From NCBI RefSeq assembly GCF_010389155.1, contig NC_057769.1, positions 6,262,735-6,326,734 on the forward strand: DNA of 64,000 nucleotides, written 5' to 3'. The translations under genes and the position numbers were made by a program. Shown piece by piece: positions 45,501 through 57,945 of the stretch; position 1 is the first letter of the stretch, and every line of letters begins with the position of its first letter. Below the pieces are notes generated by a model. It saw only the letters and a list, made by a program, of their open reading frames with translations. It had not been told where the DNA came from and ran no database searches. The DNA is from Erigeron canadensis (Eukaryota; Streptophyta; Magnoliopsida; Asterales; Asteraceae).

Positions 45501-47892
45501 TGAGCTATTGGAGTACCTCATAGAGCTTGATTTCTTAATCAAGTAACTCGAGCATGAATATTATTAGTTAAATAAATTTTCCTATGTAAAAAAAAGATCA
45601 TCGAGCTCAAGCTTGAGCACAATTTTGAGAAGTTCATCCACCTCAGACTAGCTCAAGCTGAAATATTAATAAACAAGATAGCCCCAAGTCCCAGCAATTT
45701 GGACCGGATTGGCTCATTTACAACCCCAAGACAAATAGCACAAAGATACATTCAAACATTATGGTGGAACTATAATAAACTTGTGTGGGAGCATAGACAT
45801 GATTATACTGAAGCTAATCACCTGTTAAAATAGCGATCCAACTGCTGATTAGGATGCTCTAATATCCGTGTGTATATCATAGCAAGGTTGGACCAATGTT
45901 GCTGCTGATACTCGTATTCGATATATTTATCCCATAGGGGGAAAGACAGGTAATCAGTACCAACATAAGCTAATCCCCGTTCAAATAGCCTGAAACAAAA
46001 TTATAGCTGAATCATAATCTTAAATCAAGAAACACGGTAATAGCTAACTATATCAAGGAATGATAGAATGCTATAGATGCATTACAAAAACACATAACGG
46101 CTTCACAATATATACTTATTAATCATGGTATTTTCACCTTTTTAAAAATATAGATTATATTAAATCCAGATGAATAGCAACAATGACAGGACATCTTACT
46201 TCTTGACTAGACTAGATCTTCTCAGCCGCTATTTCAGTATTTCCACATTAGTACATCTCGATCGGTCATGGTTTGGAACACAAAACCTCATGTAGTACTA
46301 AATGGACTATAGTGTAGCCCTAAAGAAAGAAATCGATGAAAGCATGCTGTTCGGGCCACTATAAACATATTTCAATCCCCCAAAGTGTCTGACCACTAAT
46401 TATAAAACTCGCCTTAATCAAAAAATTGTTTGCACATCAGAATAACTCAGCCATCATAATGTCATGTTGTACCACTTCCGTTTTCTAATTTATGTATGCC
46501 TTCTCTGTGATGTTGATGGAGTTGTAAATATTGGTTCATAAAATAGAAGGACATGCTTGGTAGTACAGTTTCTTTTTCCAACAAATACAAAGACTTAAAG
46601 GTAAAGAATATAGACTGTATTTAATAGCTGGAACACTTTGAAGTCAAAACAGTCGACGCATGCGTTTTGGAACATTTGAAACATCATTAAGAAGTTCAAA
46701 ACTTATAACTACAATGGCTTACAAAATTGTGTTAGCTGAATTTGTCTTTTGAAAACATAAAGGTTAGCCAAAACATCAATTCTTGTTCGGCCGTAAAAAA
46801 ATTGAAATGTAAATGCAAAAAACAAAGAAAATACTTTCAAACAGTTCTCTGGTTTTCCAACTTTTCCCCTGCAAATATTCTGCCATGTACAATAAGTAAT
46901 TGGTGTGGAAAAATTATTGTATTGCAACGACATGCTATCACAAAGACACAAAAAATGACAAAATCGATGCATTCACTCAGATGACCACAACAATGATTGT
47001 TGACCAACAAGCAGTTATTACCTCCGTACTGTGTCAGGATCCCCATAGGTGTTTATGGCAAAAACACAGTAATGCAACCACATATCTACAGAATAGGTCA
47101 CCCCATGCACAGAACGTTCATAGACCTCGACAACTTTATCCATATATCCAAGTCGCACTTCATGATCAGCATATTTCTTCCAATAGCCGTAACACAGGGG
47201 AAATTCAGCTAAAAAGGTATCGTAAACTTTTCGGATCTTCAAAATATTCTGTTAAAAGAACAAAACATAATTAACGTCATAAAAATCAACAGCACTAACA
47301 GTCAGTCAATTTGATCCTTTGGAAATTTGCCTACCTCAGGTGTTTTTTCAGTCTCATCTATTAGGGCAGTCCAGGCATTAAAATCTGACGAATTGGTATT
47401 TACTATGCTCCAAAGTCGCTCTTCCTCAGGAGATAACGCAGCAACGGCTGCCATACAAAAGAATACAATAAACAGTAATAACATGATATTTTTTTTCTAC
47501 AGATCAATATACAATAAAACAAAGTGACAAAATTTACCAGAACCATCTTCTGGTTGGGTTACAGGTGCAGAATTATGTGTAGTGTATGAACTAACTCCAT
47601 TCTCATTTACAACAGCATCTGGCATAGGTTTATCATCGCTGCCATCATTCCCATTCACAGAAGAATGGTAAGCTGACAGCTGAGATGAGTCTACAGGAGA
47701 AACCTCATGACCAGAATTAACATTTGTAGCATTTGATTTTTCAGCAGCACCTGACCCATCCCCATGTTCTACCTCCATGGCATTGGTAACAGTAGAATTA
47801 GCCATGTCACTATGCTCCGAAGCTGAATAGGGAACTGACGGATTCTCCTGGACAGCTGATGCTTGACCAACAGCTGTTTCACTATCTCCCAT
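39505..47892 (-). CDS. PRP39A: Pre-mRNA-processing factor 39 (PRP39A), U1 snRNP HAT-repeat protein
   Basis: Thirteen coding exons: 47892-47538, 47447-47335, 47248-47022, 45989-45822, 44862-44499, 44015-43872, 43303-43151, 42946-42830, 42692-42612, 42512-42363, 42110-41814, 40367-40236, 39630-39505. They join to 808 residues, in phase. An acidic, Ser-rich N-terminus (1-118) is followed by tandem HAT half-TPR repeats (about 125-620), with [14 protein letters not shown] and [11 protein letters not shown] charged insert with [10 protein letters not shown] lies inside. The C-terminus (about 660-808) is rich in Gln, Pro, Ala and Tyr and ends G-T-Y-Y. PRP39 scaffolds U1 snRNP in 5' splice-site recognition; Arabidopsis PRP39A affects flowering time. 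A 5' UTR intron is likely upstream. Confidence 0.94.
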
Positions 47893-47919
47893 AATCAAAA
47901 AGGGTGCTGACTTACCTTA

Positions 47920-48349
47920 AGCCTATACAAAAGACAACAGCCAAGGTAACTATAATAAGCGACAAAAACGCTACAAAGATATGATATTTAGAAAGTCCAA
48001 TCCAACACACTATATTCAATAAAGGGTCTCTCCAAAAGGAACAGATGAAAAACATATATTATAACATACCATAAAATAAATTTCACAACTTTTGCAGCAG
48101 CAGACTCAGTGTGTCATTTGTGGGATATAACGCAATTTTATACAAAATTTTTCACATTTACAAAAAGGAAAGTTCAGCCATTGGATCCTCCCTTGTAACC
48201 AAACACCCTCTTATTTTCCGTTCTATATACAAAAACAACCCACACAGAACACATACTAGATACCATTGCGTGATTTCAAGGTTTATACAGTAAAATAAAT
48301 CACACATTACACACATATCATTTAATTAGTTATATATCATCTAATTAGT

Positions 48350-48403
<54 letters not shown>

Positions 48404-48790
48404 CAGATATTATTCCTATAGACATACGGAGATTCAAATTTTACACCAATTAATAGTAATACATGTAAATCACACATTACAGAAAAAAAAGAAAAAAAAA
48501 AAAAGAAGCCAGGGTTAAATCTATTATATGAGCCAAAATAATAACCTACTGAACAAGTATTATCCACTTATAATACATACAGTACCAGATATATATATAT
48601 ATATATAATATATAGTTCTATATGCATGTATATAGTGATAATTTGATTGGAAACATATAGTATTAAAATTATAATAATAATTGTAACATAGTATATAATG
48701 CGAAAGACTCGAAAATTACTTGGTGCAGTGATAAGAGTGGATTTCGGCCGCAAGTAGAGAAGGTGGACGGCGGTGAGATAATACGACGGC
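47920..48790 (-). promoter_or_regulatory. Probable 5' UTR exon and intron of PRP39A, with microsatellites
   Basis: On the gene's strand, TCTTTTGTATAG (about 47925) is a good acceptor shortly before the ATG at 47892. GCACCAA|GTAATT near 48727 is a plausible donor after a GC-richer leader (about 48728-48790, containing CACCGCCGTCC). The intervening DNA carries (TA)n, (TG)n and a second (TA)n at about 48350-48402 and 48590-48608. The splice model is inferred from sequence only. Confidence 0.5.
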
Positions 48791-49372
48791 GACGGTGACC
48801 GGAGAGATATGTAAGTGACGGCGACCTGCTGTTTGGTGTATTTGTATTTGTATTTTTATTTTTTTTGCCCTAGTTAAATAGATATGAAAAAGATATTCAG
48901 TATCTCTATTTTTGCCTTGTTTTTATTTTATAGTTTGTTTTTGACCAAGCTCTAGAATATCTTTCTAATTTATTTACCACGAGTAAATTTCAAATTTTCA
49001 TGGTTGTAATTTTAGTTTACGAACATTTATTTTATTTTTGTAAAATGATAATGATAGCAGAGTTGTCATTAACAGCTTATTACATGCATAAAAAGTGATA
49101 TTTTATATATCAATAAGTGTCCCTGAATTTTCTCAAAACAAAGTAAAAATTTTAATGCATTAAATTAATTAATACTGGCAGCCCTTAGGGTTGTCATTAA
49201 CAAAACTCTTTATTTAAAGGTAAAACTTCAAGCATATTACATAATTTGGAAAAACCAGCACGGTACTCGCGCAATGCGGCAGTGATTGTGGTGGTGGGGG
49301 CCACTATTGATGGTGGACATGGCGTCTGAAAGGACCAGACTCGATAAACCGAAAACGCAATTTTTTTTTTTA

Positions 49373-49535
49373 CCCCACTGCGCCGCAGTGGGAATCCTCG
49401 GCCAAAGATTGAACTTACCCCACTGTGCCGCAGTGGATTTATCACCATCCCCACTGCGTCGCAGTGGGAGGAACCAGATTAAAATCCGTGGTATTCCACT
49501 GCGCCGCAATGGGCAAAATCGCGCCGCAATGGGCT
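49373..49535. repeat. CCACTGCGCCGCAGTGG palindrome repeats within the LTR
   Basis: Near-perfect GC-rich palindromes occur at about 49375, 49418, 49454, 49497 and a half copy near 49518. Arms CCACTG/CAGTGG are conserved; the centre varies (CGCCG, TGCCG, CGTCG). GC content contrasts sharply with the AT-rich surroundings. Confidence 0.8.
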
Positions 49536-50164
49536 ACCTGATCAGCAAAACAAACCATTTTAACACTTAGACCAAAATGCAACCTTTCCATATCAACATG
49601 AACTTCACAAACTACATTCCAGAAGTTACTAACAACATTATAGACACATTTCAAACACGAGTACAACATATCTTGTTCCAAATCCCAAGGAGACCATCAA
49701 ATGGGTCATTTACCCAATTTGACATAATTTTTGCCCGAAACTCAAATTTACAACCTTTCCAAAAGACTTTCACTTGACCATTTGCATAATTTTAACAAAG
49801 GCAAGACCAACAAGACATAATGTATTAAGAGCCAAAGGGAGGACTTCTAAGCCTTTAATACCAAAGTAGTCATTCATCCAAGAATGACCTAATACCTTAA
49901 ATTCTTGCAAAAGTCAACTTCAAGCTCTAACAAGTCTCTTAACTCAACCACATTAGTTCCTTCTTCCGGAACTACCTATAAGAGAGTGAACAACTACAAT
50001 ATAAGCAAAGGCTTAGTGAATATACTTGCATACATTTACGGATACGAATGAGGGCAAAGTACAAGGACTTTTACATGTAACCTATGACATCGTCATGTCA
50101 CATTTACATATTCACCTTGCACACTATCAACACATATATGGATCCATATAAGCTAAACAAATCA

Positions 50165-50258
50165 TATCTATCGGGATTCTTAGGCCCCGGAGGTTCTTAG
50201 GCCTCACATCATATCAACTATCGGGATTCTTAGGCCCCGGAGGTTCTTAGGCCTCATA
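50165..50258. repeat. Tandem duplication within the LTR
   Basis: CTATCGGGATTCTTAGGCCC followed by CGGAGGTTCTTAGGCCTCA occurs twice, about 50 bp apart (from about 50168 and 50217). TTCTTAGGCC is itself repeated within each unit. Confidence 0.85.
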
Positions 50259-52178
50259 ATCACAATGCCCCACATGGGCTTATGCCACATCAATTACCAC
50301 ACATGGATTTACAAACTTCAACATGAAATGGTCAAAACCACCATGGACAAAAGGCTTCAACATGATGTGGTCAATTGATCCAACATAAACATAAAGGTAT
50401 GCAAATATACTCACCTCCTCCGCAAGAGGACAATAAAGCTAAAAACGAATAAGCACAAGCAAGCTTCAACCTATAATCATATCATAAAAATGCATAAGCT
50501 TACATTCACACTTGACTAGCTCAACCTAGTCATACTCAATCACTAGCCCTTTCTAAACCCAAAACCCAACCCATTTGTCATTGAGTTACTTTCATCTTAA
50601 CTATAACATTAGGTGGTTCAACCTACCATTTTCATTCACATAACAATAACTAGTAAAAAATTCATCTTTTCTTACAACTCAATTTATCACATGAACTTTT
50701 CAATTTCATAATCAAACACATCATATAAGTCAATGACAACTAGGTTAACTAAGGAATTGGAGAAAATTAACCATAATTCGTTTCCTAGTAAAAACCCCCA
50801 AATTGGTTCACTCTATGAACCCTAATTTTCCCAAGAAGGATAAAACTAAAGTAGGGAAATCAATACCTCAACAATGGAAGACAATAGATTAGGGTTTTCA
50901 ATTCACAATTTCTCCCCCCTTTTTCCTTTCAAATTCGGCCACCACCACCAAGACCCACAAACCCTAACTTTTGAATTATTGAATGAAGATGATATGTTGG
51001 TGATGATTAATACTATAAATTCTTCCTTGAACTTGAGAGGATTTATCTTTGATTTTGAAAGAATGAGATGGAATGCATGGAAGAAAGGTGAAGAAGAAAG
51101 AAAATTAGTAATGGAAGGGTGATTCATCAACAAGGTGGAGGGCTGGCACTCTTTGGAGCTGCCACGACCCACCCCAATATTTTGTGGGTATTTTACCCGT
51201 TATCCGCTAAAGTTCCAACTAAATTAACCCCATATATAAAAATAAAATACTAGGATATTAATTTGATGTCAAAACTATGAAAAGGGGTTAATTTCTTTTA
51301 CCTTAAAATCTTGGGGTGTTACAGCGTCGAGTGGTGTTGATAATTGATGTAAAAGGTTAATGGAAATATTTTAAAAAATAAATTACTGATATTGTAATTT
51401 AACTTTTAATGGTATTTTAGATAATTCATTCATAACTTTTTAAGAAAGGTTATTTTATTTATTAAATAGTATAAAAGTATAGATTCGGTGTGTAGAAAAA
51501 TTACGATTAAAAATAAGAATATTTTGGGTATAAAAGTGTTGAATTTTCTAAAACATGAGAGGTCACTGTGCTTTATAAGGAGTTGTAAACAATTTAACAA
51601 CTATTTTCCATTAAAATTTATCAAAAACTATTTTTAACTTAATAATATCCTGAGATAGTCTTACTACTCTTTCTCGTCACATTGGTTATAAAAAATTTTC
51701 ATATAAACCATTTTAATTTAAGTTATTTTAAAATTTTCACAATATCACTTGTAGTTGTCAGACAACGTGACAACTTGATCACAACCCTCGTAATACACTT
51801 ATTTCTAAATTTAATTTAATATTGTTAATAACTATTAAAGTTTATGAGAGGGGTACCCCCACAATGTGGCAGCAGGGCGACAACGACGGGTGCTGGTGGC
51901 ATTAATGGTGTGGATTTTAATGTAAAGGTAGTTGACATAAAAAAATAGTATAGTTAAATGAAAAGGGACACTTGTGAAATATGAGATATATGTGAAGATG
52001 TTTGATTTTATGTAAGGCTGCTTTAGTTATATCAAAAGCTTAAAGTTTAATAAGAAAAAAAAAGAGGTTTGCTTTATTAAGTATTGTAGATTATAGATTA
52101 TAGATTTCGTGTGGACGATCATGGAATTACTACTAGCTATACTATATGCGACATGGTACACTACCCGTTTGTGTAATA

Positions 52179-52456
52179 TCTATATATGTACTATATTATA
52201 AAGCAAATTCACTTTTGATTTTTAACATTGAACTTAAATTTTCAATATTGATTTTAAGTTTCAACAATGTACACATTCTAATGCATGATGTACAATACAT
52301 CATAGTCACATTACATCAATAACTTCCACTACTCACCACCACCACCACCACCAATCTCCGCCGCCGCTACCGCTGCTCACCACCCATCACCGCCTCGCCG
52401 CCATTACATCACTGCCACCGGCGCAACACGCGGGTATCGTTCTCGTAACCATTAGT
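52179..52456 (+). mobile_element. Decayed short Helitron
   Basis: Starts A|TCTATATATGTACTATATTATAAAG. The right side has CACC-rich DNA, then CCGGCGCAACACGCGGGTATCG and CTCGTAACCATTAG|T, so the CTAG terminus is mutated to TTAG. Similar in size and layout to 35535-35775. Confidence 0.4.
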
Positions 52457-53249
52457 GTATCCCCGTTTTATAAATTAAATTTTGGCTAATTTTTACGAAC
52501 AAAACTATTCAACAAATTATACACTAAAGATACATATATCAAATTATCAATAGATTGATTGGTATATGGTGGAGTCTGAGATTGAAATATCTTAGGTTCA
52601 ATTTTTGATGTGAGCAAAAATGAGATTATTAATAGATGGATTGGTGTATGGTGGAGCCTGAGACCGAAAGGTCTTCGGTTCAAATTAATATGTGAGCAAA
52701 AATGCCCCCATGAATGGAGACATCAGTTTTGCCAGCATGAGTTTCCGTTGAAATTGGAGATGAGTATATGAAAAGGCATGTCGTGAAGTCCAAATTTACA
52801 GTGGGACGTCAACCACCAGTCATGTTCTCGGATTGACTATGTTGGTGATGTGGTCGATTTCTACCAAACAATGAAGAAGCAATGTCACTGAGTCTAATCA
52901 TCACTATTGTTTAAAAAAAAAACCTTCATATGTTAAATGATAAAAAAAAAATATTTGATGTTTGTTTGGAAATTAACTAAAACGATTTAATAAAACTGTT
53001 TCACTTTTAGTCATCCTAGTCACCCATTTACAAATAAACTAAAATAGGATTGTAATATTGTTTAACCGACAATTGACATATTTTTACGCGACAAGTGTCC
53101 TTTTTAATTTGTAAATATTATATCTTTAATTAATTATTTAATGTTTATCTACTTCCTTATTAACATTTGCATATATAAAATACCGTACCTATCTATAACT
53201 TACCAAATATTTTATACTCGAAATTTAATGTTTTTGATTTGAATTCTTA

Positions 53250-54567
53250 GGGGCAGTTTGGTTCGCAGATTGTTTTTAAAGGAATTGGAATTTGTTAAAA
53301 GAATTGGAATTTGAAGGAATTGGAATCTGAAAGTTTTAAAATCTGATTTGTGTTTGGTTGACAGAATTCGACGGAATTCAATTAATAAAATTAAAATGTT
53401 TGTTATGTTAAAAGACAAAATTAACCTTTTATATATTTTTTATAAACAATAATTCTCTTTTCGTTTTAGTCAAATATATACTATACTACAATAATATAAT
53501 CTCAAATAATATATTTAATATTAAATTATGAATAAATATATATACATATGAGTATAGGGATTAGTTTCTTGGAATGTAACTATCTTTGACCGAATGTCTA
53601 TAGTAGGAAAAAACTAAAGTTATGTGTATTGTATGTAAGTAACTTGAAAAAATGTTTATTGTATGTAAGAAAACATACGTGGCAACCATATACAGGTGCC
53701 ACTTGTCAGATTTTAATTGGTTGAAATGAAATTCTTACATACAATAAACATTATTTCAAAGTTGTTTACATACAATACACACAACTTTAGTTATTTCCTA
53801 CAATAAACATTCGTTCAAAGTTTCTTACATTCTAGGAAACTAATCCCATGAGTATATGACTACATAAACACACAACCCCCAATTCTTTTCACAACCAAAC
53901 CCCTCGTCGGCCACTTTTTCTCGATCTTCACTCAACCATATTTTTGATTTCATGTACAAACGAAAAGCAAAAATAAATATGGTAAATTGATACGAATAAC
54001 AAGCAATTTCAGTCATCATAAATAATTGTTTTTTTCCAGACATGTAACAAAAACCTAATTCTATTCCTCCATTTTTCCGGCCGCCGTTTACATGGTTACC
54101 AAGATCTATGGCTGACGGTAATTAATATTCTGTGGTGGTTAATATTCGTTTACATGTTACATCGATCTATGGTTGATGGTGGTTGATAGCCCGAATTCAG
54201 AAGGAACAGCCACGGTGGTGTTTGGTGGTGGTGGATGGTGTTCAGCGGTGGTGGTAGATGGTGGCCGACGAACAGAATCTGATGTTATGTCTATTGATGA
54301 AAGGAAGAAAAGAAGTTCAGTGGGATCATTAGACAAAGGTTTGTAAGTTTGCATAGGAAGGGTTATTTTGTCAAAATGTATGAATTCCTTTGGAATTCAA
54401 ACTTTCCATTGGATAATTGAAGGAATTGTAAATTCTTTGTTTTAAGGAATTTGAAGGAAAGTTTAGAATTTCAATTCCATTGTTTAATCTAACCAAACAT
54501 AAGAAAGCAAGGAATTCAAATTCCAATTCCAATGAATTCCTAGGAATTCAATGAACCAAACACCCCC
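53250..54567. mobile_element. Harbinger-like element with nested Mutator MITE
   Basis: TTA duplicates at 53247-53249 and 54568-54570. Ends are GGGGCAGTTTGGTTC and, reversed, GGGGGTGTTTGGTTC, followed by GGAATTGGAATTTGAAGGAATT-like subterminal repeats on both sides. Without the 300-bp nested insertion (53557-53856) it is about 1.0 kb. No transposase remains. Confidence 0.75.
53557..53847. mobile_element. Mutator-type MITE 4 with perfect 9-bp duplication
   Basis: ATGAGTATA lies at both 53548-53556 and 53848-53856. TIRs of about 115 bp start GGGATTAGTTTCTTGGAATG and, reversed, GGGATTAGTTTCCTAGAATG. Both go on to TGTGTATTGTATGTAA and AATGTTTATTGTATGTAAGAA. The core has CATACGTGGCAACCATAT, as in MITE 2. 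The perfect 9-bp duplication is what defines the whole family as Mutator-type. It is the youngest-looking copy in the window. Confidence 0.95.
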
Positions 54568-54904
54568 TTATAAAATTCTAAGTTTGTACGTTTTGATTAT
54601 TAACAAATATTATATGGAAAATGTTAAATGAAACCCTTCGTGTTTCACTTAACGTGCTTAAAAAGTTTGTATAATTCTATATTAAATGTCAGTCCCTTGA
54701 TTTTTATGGTAAGTGTACAACTAATTAATGAATGTTAACAAAAGCCCGCTTTGTTTAACAAAACCCTATATATATTTGCCTACTCCCTTTTATTTCCTAA
54801 ATCCTAACTAATTCTACATCAAAATAAAGTGATTATTTCATTAATTATCTGTTGACACTGTTATCATCTACGTACCTATTAATACATTAGGAAACTATAT
54901 ATTA

Positions 54905-55841
54905 GGGGATGCTTGGTTCATCTAGAGGAATGGGAAAGGTAAAGGGAATATAAAGGAATGATAAAGTAATACTTTTATAGCATTATAGGTGTTTGGTTAT
55001 TACTAAGGAATGATGTCTGCAATAATACTTCATGTATATTATACTACATATATACAACAAAAGTTTTACACTGATCCAAAACGTAGATCGATGCTTTTTG
55101 GTTGTTCAAAAAAAAAAGTAGATTTAATGCTTTTCTTTACGTAGCTTTTCAGAAAGTGGAAATAAACAATTATAATTATTATTATACTAATATATATATA
55201 CTGTAACTCCGCCCTCACACATCTCATGCCTCTCTTTTTGACAATACACATATCAACCACCACCCACCCACCAGAATGATCTCCGGCCACCATCACTATA
55301 TTTAATCCGGCAAACCTCAAAACATATTTACAGCAGGGTGGTGGTCGCGTTATGGTGATGGAGATGGTGTTACATGGCTAACTGCTTGACTGGTGGTGGC
55401 CAGAAGTGGGTTCGAGTATGGATGAAGTAATGTGGTTGATGTGATTGTTGAAGGTGGTAGCGTTGGGTGGTGGTTGTATTTGTGTGGTGGTTTTTGTTTT
55501 CCGAAGAAGGATGGGTTGTGGGGGTGTTAGTGGTGGTCCATGGAGGATGTTTGGTGGCGGCTGTCGGAGGTGATGTCAGGTGGCGGCAGTTGGTGATGAT
55601 GTCGGGTGGCGGCTGTTGGAGGTGATGTCGGGTGACGGATGTTGGTAGCGTATGGCGAGAGTGGTGGTAGAGAATGGAAGAAGAAGAGATGAGTGGTTAA
55701 TGATTACCTTAAACCTCAATTTATTGGGTAATGCCCCATTGCCCATTACTAGGCATTCAATACCTTTACCTTATACAACCAAACATACATTTTCATTGCC
55801 TTTCCCATTCCCTATCCCAAAATCCCCCAACCAGGCACCCC
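54905..55841. mobile_element. Harbinger-like element (937 bp)
   Basis: TTA duplicates at 54902-54904 and 55842-55844. Ends are GGGGATGCTTGGTTC and, reversed, GGGGTGCCTGGTTGG, followed by GGAATGGGAAAGG on both sides. The middle is GGTGGTGG-rich (55330-55640) with several GGTGATGTCRGGTGRCGG repeats at about 55570-55640. The frame at 55652-55852 crosses the right end and is not a gene. Confidence 0.75.
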
Positions 55842-56137
55842 TTACTTTGTAACAAACCAGACATGCCAACAAGGGTTTTGTTTGTTCTAAATTTGCTATA
55901 CCACTAATATTAATATAAATTTAATATATACAATACAATTATTTATTTGCTTTTTACTCTTTCATGTCACTATAACTGTTTTTTCCCGATCCACTTGAGA
56001 AACAAGAAATAATATAGATATGATTTTTTAGCGCTACTTGAGCTGATATGTTAGAGTAGAATTTACTGTTATAAAAAAAATGTTCCTCATTGTAAATCTA
56101 TTAATGTCAATATTAAAAGTTTTGAAAAATCAATCTT

Positions 56138-56802
56138 TTATCATATTATAACACGGTTGCTCCAATAACTTATTGACCAATCACAACTTTCGATTTTTTT
56201 AAGTTAACTTTTGTTTTCAATTTTGACTTTAATTTGCATTTTTTTTTTATTTTCCATCATAAATTTTACACATTTTACCCAGTAATTTTAATATAATAAA
56301 TAAAATAATAATAGCTAATATATATGCGATAGAATAATAGTTAATATTTATCCAATAGAATATATCAAATAGAATAATAACTAATATATATCCAATAATA
56401 TGTTCTATTATATGGATATATCTTTCATCTAAAAATTAGATATTATTTTCAACAGTGTAAAATTAAAATGTAATACACCATGTATAACAATAAAACAAAT
56501 AAAATGATAGTGACATATTATGATTTTTTAATGTTTAAATATCACTGAGTATGTCAAAATTTAAAACTTTGATTGACATATTATATTTTGTAATATTCAA
56601 ATATCGCTAAACATGTCATAGTTACAACTTCGCTAAACATATTCTTTTATAAAAATTTCAATATAAATCTCAAAGTGTTGATATATAGATCAAGTTTTTA
56701 TTACCCGAAATGATATATATTGAGTTTTAAACTATAGTAAATTAACATACGATATTAATAACGCCGCCTCGTGTATTAGACACGGGTCTGCCTAAAATCT
56801 AG
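56138..56802 (+). mobile_element. Helitron-like element with CTAG end
   Basis: A hairpin CCTCGTGTATTAGACACGGG is followed by TCTGCCTAAAATCTAG|T, with CTAG at 56799-56802, a canonical 3' end. A possible 5' end is A|TCATATTATAACACGG near 56138. Contains TATATATCCAATAGAATA-type tandem repeats at 56320-56420. Confidence 0.45.
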
Positions 56803-56814
56803 TATAACTACTAA

Positions 56815-57058
56815 AAACCTAGTTGATATATATATATATCCAAAATATATCCATCCGTGGGTACAAATCTCTCGCTATAATCCATGCCGCTCCTCATAAA
56901 ATTCTTCACACACTTGAACCGAAAAAACGTCATGCTTGATTGCCTGTCCCCAAGCCACACCCACCTGTCATTTGCATCTGTTAATCCAAAATCATCCAGA
57001 AGAGATCGCAATCTAACCCATTCATCCATCGTTTCAGCTGAAAAAAAAAAAAAAACGA
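56815..57058 (-). pseudogene. LINE zf-RVT domain fragment
   Basis: The frame reads M-D-E-W-V-R-L, N-D-R-W-V-W-L-G, V-K-N-F-M-R-S-G-M-D-Y. This aligns with the LINE at 36960-37130 (L-D-E-W, K-D-R-W-V-W, V-K-E-F-M-R-S-A-E-D-Y). Only about 70 residues survive, flanked by an A/T homopolymer at 57040-57053. Confidence 0.6.
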
Positions 57059-57945
57059 ATACCAATCTTGGCAGCCAACAAATCTTTTAGTCTCCAAACA
57101 AATTGGTCACTAACTAAACATTTGTTCTCTTTATCCATGACTGAATAAACGAATTAGACCAAACAACAATACTGTTTAATTTATAGACTTTTTTTTTTTT
57201 TTTCTAAACATGACTGAATAAATAGAAAAACAAAAATGAGCCTAATGTTATTATACAAGTACATGACTGACTCAACAAGATACTTGGCTAAATGTCTCAT
57301 ACTTTCGATGTGTTATAAAACTCGCAAGAACGACAACAATTTAACTTTTAAGAAGTTATCCAACCTTATCATTCCAGTGGCATATATAAATCACAGCTTT
57401 CTATATTATCAAGTAAAACCTCAAAATTTCATTAAATTACGATTATTATCAACCGATCAACTCAAACTAAAAATTATTAGACAAGCATAGTTATAACCAC
57501 AAATCAACCTATGAAAAAGAAAACAAGCTATAACCATACACGATTGTTGTTATTCTCCCCAAGCTTCACCGACAACAACTCTACTTCAGCATCTCTTTAG
57601 ATAAGATGCAGCAACGTGAAATAGGATCTGTGACCGTTCACACAACCACACCCTCAAGGCTTCGACCAGTCCACTAAAAATGCCTATTATATTCTCCATA
57701 TCGCAGGAAACTTAGTAACGTCTCATGTGTCTCACATCTCAGAGATAATAACTAAAGCATAAGCACACTTACACAGAGTTCATCTCATACCTTGTTAACA
57801 CATGAAAAACGTAGAGTCGCAAACATGAACTATTTGCCTATTTTGAATACACTTATATTCTATGAATCTGTCATCAATATTTGGAGTAGAGTAACAATTA
57901 ACAGACAATTAGAAACATGATATACATATGCAACTAATGTACATA

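Larger units (their letters stand above)
49327..51323 (-). mobile_element. Solo LTR (about 2.0 kb) with 5-bp target duplication
   Basis: On the minus strand it starts TGTAACACCCCAAGATTTTA and ends CTGGTCCTTTCA. GCGTC is duplicated at 49322-49326 and 51324-51328. TG...CA ends and 5-bp duplication fit a gypsy-type LTR left by recombination. Inside are five CCACTGCGCCGCAGTGG-type palindromes (49375-49515) and a tandem repeat near 50170-50257. No internal region or second LTR adjoins it. Frames such as that at 50874-51122 lie within the LTR and are not genes. Confidence 0.85.
49256..51488 (-). mobile_element. Helitron split by a solo LTR
   Basis: On the minus strand the tail CCGCATTGCGCGAGTACCGTG ends CTGG|T at 49256. 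The start TCTATACTTTTATACTATTT lies near 51488. Sequence on the two sides of the LTR insertion (49256-49326 and 51324-51488) together makes a short element of about 230 bp of the kind seen at 35535-35775. The CTRR and A|TC rules are met. Confidence 0.55.

Noticed and set aside
46709..46984. Frames on both strands between PRP39A exons
   Set aside because: They lie in the intron between coding exons 47248-47022 and 45989-45822 and show no domain.
50874..51122. 82-codon plus-strand frame
   Set aside because: It lies inside the solo LTR.
55652..55852. 66-codon plus-strand frame
   Set aside because: It crosses the right terminus of a Harbinger-like element.
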